From: Verrucomicrobiia bacterium
GTDB taxonomy: Bacteria; Verrucomicrobiota; Verrucomicrobiia; Limisphaerales; CAIMTB01
Direction of reading: 5' to 3'
DNA: 64,000 bases
NCBI GenBank assembly: GCA_019634625.1
Contig: JAHCBA010000017.1
Coordinates: forward strand, 1 to 64,000
Shown here: positions 45,020-53,700 of the stretch, piece after piece
Numbering within the stretch: the stretch's first letter is position 1
Layout: each line of letters begins with the position of its first letter
The notes under the pieces: model-generated
The model's input: the letters and a program-made list of their open reading frames with translations, nothing else
Database searches by the model: none
What the model was told of the DNA's origin: nothing
Translations under genes and position numbers: made by a program

Positions 45020-48000
45020 TCAGGGCGATCCGGCGGATGACGGAGGCACGACGGTTTCCAGGCGTTGAAGCTCCCGTTGTGTGAGGATGTCCACGTTCCC
45101 TGAATCGTCGAGGCGGCAACCGCTGAGCTTCCAGCTCTGACGTTCCATCTCGGCAAGGGGAACCTCGCGTTCCGGAAGGAGGATGACCAGGGTTTGGCTG
45201 GTCTCAAAGGGAGCCTTCTGTGTGAGTATCCGTGAATCGCGGTCGAACAGGAATTCCACCGGCTGATCGCGTAGTGCCACGGCGGGCGCAAGCGGCAACC
45301 CGGTCGAAGTCTCCCAGAATCGAAGGTTCATCCCCTGGCCTGATCGTCCACCGGAGGACGACGATTCGAAAAGGACCAGGAAGCGTCCGTCCGGACTGAA
45401 CACAGCCTGACGGGGCAACCCGGACAGCTTCATTTCGTGGCCGACCGGACGTTCGGTCGTGTTATCCCAGAGGCGCAGCGACAGGTCGCCCGCCTGCGCC
45501 GCGCGCCATCGACCATCCGGGCTCAACGCCAGGCCGGCGCGCTTGGATTGAAGATCGCGGGACGCCACTGGATTCGGCGGCGGTCGGGGATCTCTCGGAT
45601 CCGTGAAATCGAGCAACTCGAGGCCGATCGCCCATTTCCAGTCGTCGCTGATGGCCAGGTAGAAGTCCATGGGGGATCCCGAGGCCAACCGCCCGGCGGC
45701 CACGTCCCACACCGAGATGGCGTAGCTATTGCGGGCAGCGATGAACCGGGCATCCGGGCTGAACCACAGCGCCAGCCAAGTGATCTGCTTGGGCGCCGAG
45801 GGTAGAATTGCGCCGGATTGCCGGGTGGCAACGTCCCACAACTGGATCGAGCCGGTACCATCGTTGCCCACGAGTCCCGCAAGTGTCCGGCCGTCCGGAC
45901 TGAAGGCCAGTGAGCCCTGGTTGGTCCAGGTGATGGACGGTTCCAACTGCCGGCCGGTGATGGAGTCCCAGAGACGCACTTCGGAACCTTCCCGACCGGA
46001 CTGGAAGGCGGCGGCCACCATCGCGCCGTCGGGACTGAGCGCCGATCCGATCATGGCGCCGCTGTCGGAGACGGGCCATTCCCGTGAAATCCGGTCGGAA
46101 GCCGGGTTCCGCCAGGCCATGGCCTTGTCGGCATTGCTGTAGGTCAACACTTCCCCGTCATCCCGGACACCCAGGACACGGACACCCTGCCAATCCTTGA
46201 CCCAGTCCGCCGGCGGGATGGTCAATGAGACCATTCCGGATCCGGTGGACTGAGAGGTCGTTGATAGCTCCCGGGTATTGAACTCCGTTTGGACGGAATC
46301 GAACCAAAGCCAGGATCCATCGGAAGTAAAAGCCGCCGAGGTGACCATCCGGGGAGGCATGTGAGTCGGTCCCCATTGCCGCCCGGTCTTCGTATCCCAC
46401 ACCCGGAGTGCGCGATCGGGTCCGGAGGTGGCAAGCCGCAGACCATCCGCGCTGAGCGCCAGCGCGCGAACGTTGTCGTCTGAAATGGCGATAATCGGTC
46501 CCATGGGTTCACCCCGGTCGAGGTGGATGACTTGGAAGCCGTTGGTCAGGGACAACACAAGGTGGTCGCCTCCCGGGGACACCCACGGCCGTTGGAAGCG
46601 GTGCAGGCCCGCGGTGGAAGCGCCTTTCGGACGGCCCGTGTTCATGTCGTAGAGGGCACAAACCGCGCCATTCACAACCCACAGCCCCTGGCCGCTCGGC
46701 GAAAACCAAAATGGATCTGACGGGCCATGCGCCACGCCCGTCCCATTCGTTCCCAGCGGTGGCGACGCCGGTTCACCGGACCTCGCATCCCAGAGGGTCA
46801 GCGTATGAAAGCCCGCAGCCACACGCGAACCGTCTGCGCTCAGAGCGAACTCGTGATTGACAAGGTCCTGTCGATCTCCGGACCAGGTGGTGACCAAGGG
46901 ATCTTCCGTGGTCGAGTCCCAAATCTGCAGCCGGTATCGGGCGTCCGGCGCATGGTCGGAACTTTGGACGGATGGCCGACCGGGAAGTGGAACCGCCGGG
47001 TTGTCGAACGTAAGAAGCCGCCGGCGAACGGGGTCCATCGCAAATCGAAGAATGCGGTCGAGCAACGGACGCGGCGGTTGGTTCGAACGAACGGGAGCGA
47101 GGTCCCATAACTGGAAGGAACCCTCCACATTGACGATCAGCAGCGTTCCGTTGGCGCTGAGCCCCGGCGATCCAACCCGGCGGCCACCCGTCGAGAAGCG
47201 GGCGATCGCCCGGCCTGTGTCCGGATCCGAAAGGGTGACATCCCCCTCGGTGCCGCCCTTGGCAATCCAGGGAAGGCCCGCACCCGGTGTCGAAGGTCGG
47301 GCGACCCAATTGTCCGGTGTGGCGCCCGCCGGTTGCGGGCTCCACCAACGCCATTCCGGTTTTGGCAGGCTGTTCATCCAACCGCTCCAAAGCAGCGTGC
47401 GGCGGATGCGTTCCTCCGGGAGATGGTCGACCGTCCTGCGGGCTTCCAGAAGATGCAGCAACCCGATGGGGTCCCCTTGTTCCAACAAACGGACCCCCTG
47501 TTCGGCCTGGGAAACGGACAGCAACCGCGCCGCGCGGTCGCGTTCCTCGGTTGCTGTCCTTCCAGCGGCTTCCGCATGGGCGCGCTGTCGGGACTGCTCA
47601 ATCTCCGCGTCTTCCGCATCCCTGCGTGCGCGCTTCTGATCCTGCAGCGCCCAGGACAACACCACGACGCTCGCCACGAGGACGGCCGCCACCGTCGCGC
47701 CCGATGCGAACACCAGTCGATGTCGGCGCCACGCTTTTTGAACCTGGTACCAGGCACTGGGAGGGCGAGCCTGTACCGGTTCGTGACCGAGGTGCCGCCG
47801 AAGATCGGCCGCCAGATCCTGTGCAGTCGGATACCGTCGGATACGATCCTTCTCCAGGCATTTCATCACGATCCAGTCGAGGTCGGAGGGGAATCGCGAA
47901 TCGCGAATCGGGAACGGGGTATGGGACCGGGCGCTCTGAAGCTGTGTGAGCCGGGTGCTCGGGCGCAGCGGTTCCTTTTCCCGAATCGTGCGCCTCATCG

Positions 48001-48922
48001 CATCGAGCCCTTGCGACATCAGTTCCTTCGCGTCGAAGGGTGTCACCCCGGTCAACAACTCGTACAACAGCACGCCAAGGCTGTAGATGTCACTGCGGGT
48101 GTCGATGTCCAGCCCGCTCATCTCCGCCTGCTCCGGGCTCATGTACGCTGGCGTCCCGATGAACTGATGCAATTGCGTGTACACCGTCGCGTCGGTCAGT
48201 CGTCCCGCCGTCGCCTTGGCGATGCCAAAGTCGATCACCTTGGGCACCGGCACCCCGTCGTGAAGGGTGACCAGGATGTTCGAGGGCTTGATGTCGCGGT
48301 GGATGATGCCCTTCTGGTGCGCGTGTTGGATGGCCTGGCAGACCTTGATGAACAGGTCGAGCCGGTCGCGGAGGGGGAGCTTCTCCTGGTCGCTGTACTC
48401 TGTGATTCGGATGCCACGGACCAATTCCATCACGAAGTAGGGGCGGCCGGCGTTGGTGGTGCCGGCATCGAAGACCCTGGCGATGCCCGGGTGGTCCATC
48501 ATCGCCAGCGCCTGGCGTTCCGCCTCGAACCGGGCAATGACCGCCTTGGAGTCCATGCCCGGCTTGATCAGCTTGAGCGCGACGCGGCGGTGGACGGGTT
48601 CGGATTGCTCGGCGACATAGACCACGCCGCAGCCGCCTTCGCCGATGCGTTCAAGAAGCTTGTAGCGGCCGATGACAAGGCCGACCGAATCATCGGCGGC
48701 GCCCGGGTTGGCAGGCAGGTCCAGGGCAATCGTGGGCCGGTGGCCGCCCGATCCGAGGCACTCCAGGGTTTCGGGCTGATCGTGAGCCGCGAGGAGGGCG
48801 GCCAGGCGCGCGCGCAGGGCACCGTCCCCCCCGCATTCGCGGTCGAGGAAGGCAGCCCGCTCCTCGGCGGGCAGGAGTGCCGCGACCTGGAAGAGAGCTT
48901 CTTCGGCCATTGGCGTCTTCAC
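45020..48922 (-). CDS. Ser/Thr protein kinase with membrane span and WD40 propeller
   Basis: 1300 aa. An N-terminal helix region typical of planctomycete/verrucomicrobial kinases (residues 5-50) precedes a full kinase domain (about 87-380): glycine loop IGEGGCGVVY, Lys117 in VALKLIK, HRDIKPSN, DFGIAK, GTPAYMSPEQ. A membrane span follows (about 408-430), then a short coiled region, then WD40-type blades to the end (LALSADGLRLATSGPDRALRVWD, SPDGRTLAGLVGNDGTGSIQLWD). The kinase is predicted to be active in the cytoplasm with the propeller outside. A small in-frame insertion near residues 345-356 (PFPIRDSRF) comes from a simple TTCGCGA repeat. MAEEALFQVA, four codons in, is an alternative start. 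Confidence 0.93.
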   Translation of the reverse strand: MKTPMAEEALFQVAALLPAEERAAFLDRECGGDGALRARLAALLAAHDQPETLECLGSGGHRPTIALDLPANPGAADDSVGLVIGRYKLLERIGEGGCGVVYVAEQSEPVHRRVALKLIKPGMDSKAVIARFEAERQALAMMDHPGIARVFDAGTTNAGRPYFVMELVRGIRITEYSDQEKLPLRDRLDLFIKVCQAIQHAHQKGIIHRDIKPSNILVTLHDGVPVPKVIDFGIAKATAGRLTDATVYTQLHQFIGTPAYMSPEQAEMSGLDIDTRSDIYSLGVLLYELLTGVTPFDAKELMSQGLDAMRRTIREKEPLRPSTRLTQLQSARSHTPFPIRDSRFPSDLDWIVMKCLEKDRIRRYPTAQDLAADLRRHLGHEPVQARPPSAWYQVQKAWRRHRLVFASGATVAAVLVASVVVLSWALQDQKRARRDAEDAEIEQSRQRAHAEAAGRTATEERDRAARLLSVSQAEQGVRLLEQGDPIGLLHLLEARRTVDHLPEERIRRTLLWSGWMNSLPKPEWRWWSPQPAGATPDNWVARPSTPGAGLPWIAKGGTEGDVTLSDPDTGRAIARFSTGGRRVGSPGLSANGTLLIVNVEGSFQLWDLAPVRSNQPPRPLLDRILRFAMDPVRRRLLTFDNPAVPLPGRPSVQSSDHAPDARYRLQIWDSTTEDPLVTTWSGDRQDLVNHEFALSADGSRVAAGFHTLTLWDARSGEPASPPLGTNGTGVAHGPSDPFWFSPSGQGLWVVNGAVCALYDMNTGRPKGASTAGLHRFQRPWVSPGGDHLVLSLTNGFQVIHLDRGEPMGPIIAISDDNVRALALSADGLRLATSGPDRALRVWDTKTGRQWGPTHMPPRMVTSAAFTSDGSWLWFDSVQTEFNTRELSTTSQSTGSGMVSLTIPPADWVKDWQGVRVLGVRDDGEVLTYSNADKAMAWRNPASDRISREWPVSDSGAMIGSALSPDGAMVAAAFQSGREGSEVRLWDSITGRQLEPSITWTNQGSLAFSPDGRTLAGLVGNDGTGSIQLWDVATRQSGAILPSAPKQITWLALWFSPDARFIAARNSYAISVWDVAAGRLASGSPMDFYLAISDDWKWAIGLELLDFTDPRDPRPPPNPVASRDLQSKRAGLALSPDGRWRAAQAGDLSLRLWDNTTERPVGHEMKLSGLPRQAVFSPDGRFLVLFESSSSGGRSGQGMNLRFWETSTGLPLAPAVALRDQPVEFLFDRDSRILTQKAPFETSQTLVILLPEREVPLAEMERQSWKLSGCRLDDSGNVDILTQRELQRLETVVPPSSAGSP

Positions 48923-49008
48923 GGCGATGCGAATCGTCTCATGAATCCGTTGAGTTGAGGTTTGGATTGGATGGTGTGAGGTGGTTGGCGAACGATTGGA
49001 GCGGCGGG

Positions 49009-50565
49009 TTACAGGGCGACGACCACCGACTTGGTCTCGGTGTAGTTTTCGAGGGCGTCGTTCCCAAGTTCACGACCCCACCCCGATTGTTTGTATCCGC
49101 CGAACGGGAGGGCGTTGTCGTAGACGTGATAGGTGTTGACCCAGACCGTGCCCGCATGGAGCGCGTGCGCGACGCGGTGAGCCTTCTGGACATCGCGGGT
49201 CCACACACCGGCCGCCAGGCCGTAGGTGGTGTCATTGGCGGCGGCGATGACATCCTCGACTTCGCGGAAAGGGATCGCCGCGACCACGGGACCGAAGACC
49301 TCTTCGCGTACGATCCGGTGGCCCGGGTTGGTTTGGAGCAGGACGGTGGGTTCGTAGTAATACCCCGGACTTCCGCCCTTCCGGCCGCCGACCGCCGCCC
49401 GGGCTCCTTCGCGGGCCGCGTGATCCACGTAACCCGATACGCGCTGAAGTTGCTCGCGCGAGACCAGTGGTCCCATCGTGGCTTGGGGGTCGAAGCCGTG
49501 ACCGAGACGCGTCGCCCTGGCGCCGGCAACGAGGGCATCGACGACCTGATCGAAGTGTCGCGTGTGCACGAAAAGCCGCGATCCCGCCGTGCAGACCTGG
49601 CCGGAATTGAAGAAGACCCCGCCCGCCGCGCCCTCGGTCGCGGTGGCGACGTCGGCATCTTCGAGGATGACATTGGGGGACTTGCCGCCGAGTTCGAGCG
49701 TGACCTTCTTCAGATTTCCGGCCGCGGCCTGGACAATCCGCCTGCCCACCTCGGTCGAACCCGTGAACGCGACCTTTGCGACGCCGGGGTGGGCGGCGAT
49801 CGCGGCTCCCGCGGTCTCGCCGTAGCCGGGGAGAATGTTGAGCACGCCGGGTGGGATTTCCGCCTCAAGTGCGAGTTGGCCCAGGTATAAGGCGGTGAGA
49901 GGTGTTTGTTCCGCGGGCTTGAGGAGGATCGTGCATCCCGCGGCCAGGGCGGGTCCGAGTTTCCAGGCCGCCATCAGGATCGGAAAGTTCCAAGGGATGA
50001 TCTGTCCAACCACGCCGCCCGGCTCCTTGAGGGTGTAGGCAAGGAACCGCTGACCGGGTTGAAACGGGGCCGAGAGCGGCACGGTTTCGCCGTGGAGACC
50101 CCGAGCCAGACCCGCCATGTACCGGATCGTGTCGGCCGCGAACGGGATGTCCCCATGTCGGGCCAAAGCAAAGGGCTTGCCGTTGTCGAGCGATTCCAGC
50201 GTGGCCAGGGCAACGGCGTGCTGCTCGATCAAGTCGGCGAATCGCCACAGCATCCGAGATCGGTCCGAAGGCGTGACACTCCCCCAGGGGCCGTTCAGGG
50301 CACGGGTCGCCGCCGCAACCGCGCGATCCACATCTTCGGCGTCCGCTTCCGCAACCCGGGCAAGAACTTCGCCGGTCGCTGGATTGAAGGTGTCAAACGT
50401 GCGCCCGGACGCCGCCTCCACCCATTCTCCGTCGATCAACAATGGACGCGGCGAAGCCAGGAACGCGACGATGTCCGGTTCAGGCGATACGCCCGCCTGA
50501 ACGGACGGGGCAAACACCGGCGTGACGGATGCCGAAGCTTCAAGGGTGGAAGTGGTTGCGCTCAT
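49009..50565 (-). CDS. NAD(P)-dependent aldehyde dehydrogenase
   Basis: 518 aa. Classic ALDH superfamily enzyme oxidising an aldehyde to a carboxylate. It shows IIPWNFPILMAAWK, KPAEQTPLTAL, FTGSTEVGRRI (cofactor loop), the general base Glu in VTLELGGKSPN, the catalytic Cys in GQVCTAGSRLF, EEVFGPVV and the C-terminal PFGGYKQSGWGRELG. Substrate class is like ALDH1/2 or betaine aldehyde dehydrogenase; it cannot be fixed from sequence. The N-terminus (about 35 residues before LLIDGEWVEAASG) is longer than usual. Its leader and start codon are duplicated at 38.0 kb. It is 86 bp upstream of the kinase gene start on the same strand. Confidence 0.95.
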   Translation of the reverse strand: MSATTSTLEASASVTPVFAPSVQAGVSPEPDIVAFLASPRPLLIDGEWVEAASGRTFDTFNPATGEVLARVAEADAEDVDRAVAAATRALNGPWGSVTPSDRSRMLWRFADLIEQHAVALATLESLDNGKPFALARHGDIPFAADTIRYMAGLARGLHGETVPLSAPFQPGQRFLAYTLKEPGGVVGQIIPWNFPILMAAWKLGPALAAGCTILLKPAEQTPLTALYLGQLALEAEIPPGVLNILPGYGETAGAAIAAHPGVAKVAFTGSTEVGRRIVQAAAGNLKKVTLELGGKSPNVILEDADVATATEGAAGGVFFNSGQVCTAGSRLFVHTRHFDQVVDALVAGARATRLGHGFDPQATMGPLVSREQLQRVSGYVDHAAREGARAAVGGRKGGSPGYYYEPTVLLQTNPGHRIVREEVFGPVVAAIPFREVEDVIAAANDTTYGLAAGVWTRDVQKAHRVAHALHAGTVWVNTYHVYDNALPFGGYKQSGWGRELGNDALENYTETKSVVVAL

Positions 50566-50692
50566 GGTGAGAGTAAGTTCATCGCATGGAATAGACGTCG
50601 ATCCATCCGGTAAAGCGCAAACCGACCGGAAGAGGTATGCCGGCATCGTTCGCGATGAGAATGGCACCGACGATTGCCGGGCAGGTGCTGAC
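50563..50692 (-). repeat. Duplicated gene leader, right copy (5' of aldehyde dehydrogenase)
   Basis: About 130 bases ending in the ALDH start codon, matching 38004-38133 without gaps. The region contains small inverted repeats such as CCGGT/ACCGG and could be a structured 5' leader. Whether it regulates the gene or marks a recombination boundary is not clear. Confidence 0.8.
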
Positions 50693-50764
50693 CGGGATGC
50701 ACCAGGCTTCGAGTTGTCGAAGCCTGGAGGACTTGCGCGGCCGCGGCCGTGCGATCCTGCGGGG

Positions 50765-53700
50765 TCAAGGGGCGGGATCGATGCGGATGCGATAGAAGCG
50801 CGCGACGGCGGCGGGAGGCTGATCGGGCAGTTCGAGGGTGCGGTCCCCGGGTGCGGCGGGGATGAGCTGCCAGGTCTGCCATGAGGTTTCGAAACCGTCC
50901 CGGGATTCGATGCGGTACGCGAGGCCGGCCTTGGCGATGAAGGACAGGGTCAGCCGGTCAGGCGTGGCGGCGGCATGGGTCCAGCGGAGCACATCGTCCG
51001 GATCCTGCGGATGGGTGCGGGCGAGGAACTCGTCGCGATTGGTCGCCCCGTCGCCGTCGGTGTCGAGGAGCGCGTCATCGGGGTCCATGGGATCGAGGCA
51101 ATGACGGACCTCCCAGGCGTCGGGGAGGCCGTCGCCGTCGGAATCGAGGTTGGGCGGGGGCAGCCGTCCGGGGGTGGGCGGGGCGGCGATCCAGACGCGG
51201 GGTTGATTGCCCAGGGCATCGAATTCCACGCGCTGAAGGGAATGGCCGCCGCCATCGGCGGAGGCGGGCCACGGAGCGCGGTCCGTATAGTTCAGCCGGT
51301 CCACGACGATGGCCGGGATCATGCCGGGTTGCGGGGAGGTCGGACCCTGGGGGCGGTCGGGTCGGACGAGCTCCAGGGTTCCATCGGAATTGGGGAGGGA
51401 ACCGGCGAAAGGTCCGAAGAGGGGGATGGAAGGAGGCACGTTGAAGGTGGTCTGGAATTGCACGCGGGCCTGGGGATTGGTCTCCGGATCGAAGTGAACG
51501 AGCAGGAGGATGGCGCCCGGGGGCAGGGTGATGTCCGGGGGAAAGGTGAAGTCGATGGAACCGGTGAGGCGCCAGGTGTGGGTTGGGAATTCGGGATCGA
51601 AGAGGGGCACGGGATGTGGGGAGGCGTTGACCAGTTCCACGAATTCGAGGGTGGTGTCATTGAGGCCGTAGGAGCCAAGCCGGATGTCCGGCGGGCGGTA
51701 GTGGATTTCGGACAGGACGACGGCAGGGGGCAGGGGGCCGGCGTTGGGGGCGCCTGGGGTGAAGGCGCGTTGGGGCACGAGACGTTCGAGGCCGTCGCAG
51801 GTCAATTCGCGGCCGAAACTCACTCCGTTGGCGGCTGCGCCGAAGCGGAATCCGTGGGCGTAGCCGGTGAGTTGACCTGAGGGGTCCGTGCCGAAGAGCC
51901 AGGCGGATTCGCCGGTGGAATCGAGGCGGAAACCGGGGAGTGGGGCGGCCTGATCGGCGAAATCGCCCTCGTCGAGCCAGAGATAGCCGCCGGGGGGAAG
52001 GACGGTTCCGGGCGGGAGGCGGTATTTGGCGGGCACGGTGCGGTCGTCGGTGAGATACCAACCGCCGATGGAGACGGGGAAGGGGCCGGGGTTGTGGAGT
52101 TCGATGCCGTCGCGCTGGGGCAGATCGGTGTGGGTGAGGATTTCGTGAATCACCACGGAGGCGGGACGGACGGGGGCGGGATCGGGGAGGCCGGGGGAAC
52201 CGCCGGGAAAGGCGCTGGGCCGCCAGAGTTCCGGGAACCGGCCTGGCGGCGGGGGCGGGGCGGATTCGTCCACGGGAACGAGGGAGAAGCCGAAGCCGTC
52301 GGTGGTCGGGTGCCAGCCGTCGCGGAACTCGACCTCGGCGATGACCTGTCCGGAGGAGGTGGCGAACCGGAGACGTTCGCCGGTGCGGTCGAGTCCGCCC
52401 TCGAAGGCGCCGGCGACCTGGGGGACGGCGCCATAGCGGAGGGTGAACGCGGCGGGGTTGCGGACAAGGACGAGGCGTTCGCCGGGGCCGAGGACGGTGA
52501 GGGTTCCGGTGGCGAAGGCGAAGCGGATACCCTGGACGGCGTGGAGATCGATGAGATCGAGGGTGCGGGTTCCGAGATTGGCCAGTTCGATGAATTCGAA
52601 GTCGCCGCGGGAGAGCGAGGGGAGAGCCGCCAGTTCGGAGGCGGAGGGCGCCGAGGGTCGGTAATGGATCTCGGTGATGCGGAGTTCGCCGGGTTCGGGT
52701 GCGGGCAGGGTGGAGAAGCGCGCCTGGGTTCTGCCCGACCATGGGGACGAGATCGGCGGATTGCCCGAGCCGGTCAGATTGCGGTGCGACAGATTGCGGG
52801 CGCGGGCGGTGACCAGGGCCCGGGTGCCGAGCGGGATTGGGCCGGCGTAGGTCAGGGCGGATGCGGACACGGCGCCGCCGGGTGCGCGCGGGTCGGAGCC
52901 GTCGAGGGTGTAGTGGATCTGGGCGCCGGGGGGACCCGAGAGGGTGAGGGATGAGTTGGGGGGGACGACACCGGGTTGGCGGCCGAGGGTGGGGGCGGCG
53001 AGGAAGTTGGTGTCCATGAAGGCGAGGCGGCGGGAGAGCCAGGTCTTGAGGATCTGGATCTCGTTCTGGTAACTGCCGCGCGGGGTGGTGAAACCGGGCC
53101 AGCGGGCGGCTTCGCGGGGTTGGGCGGGACGCACTTCGTCGGTGAGATCGTCGACGAGGGCGAAGAGGCGGTCCTGGGAGAAGGAGGTCAGGCGGAGTTC
53201 CTGGTAGCGATCGATCCAGCGTTGCCAGAAGTCGGCATCGCGGAAGAGACGGCCCCACCACGGATAGTTGAAGAAGTCCGTCCCGCCGGAGGCCGACCAG
53301 ACACGGGGGTTGGCGTCGCGACCGTCGGTGGAATTGAGGGCGCGGTCGAAATCCCAGATGGGGCCGAAGGTCAGGCGCCCCTCGCGGGGTTTGTGGAAGA
53401 AGGTGCTGAGGCGGAGGGCATCGACATTGAAGGCGAGGACGTTGAGGAGGTGATGATCGAGCCAGGATTCCTGGTCCACGTAGGCCCGCCAGCCGAGCGT
53501 TGGGTGCTGCCAGTTGGGGGCGTTGAGGGCGGTGCCGAAGGCGTTGAGGTAATCGCGGATGTAGTTGCGCTGGGCCACGCGCTGGGGCAGGCGGATGTCG
53601 CGCTCCTTGGGATCGACGTAGGCGATCGTCTGGCCGGCGGCGCCCAGTCCGGAATCGCCGGGGTCGAGGCGGTCAATTTTGAGGAGGTAACCGCCGGTGA

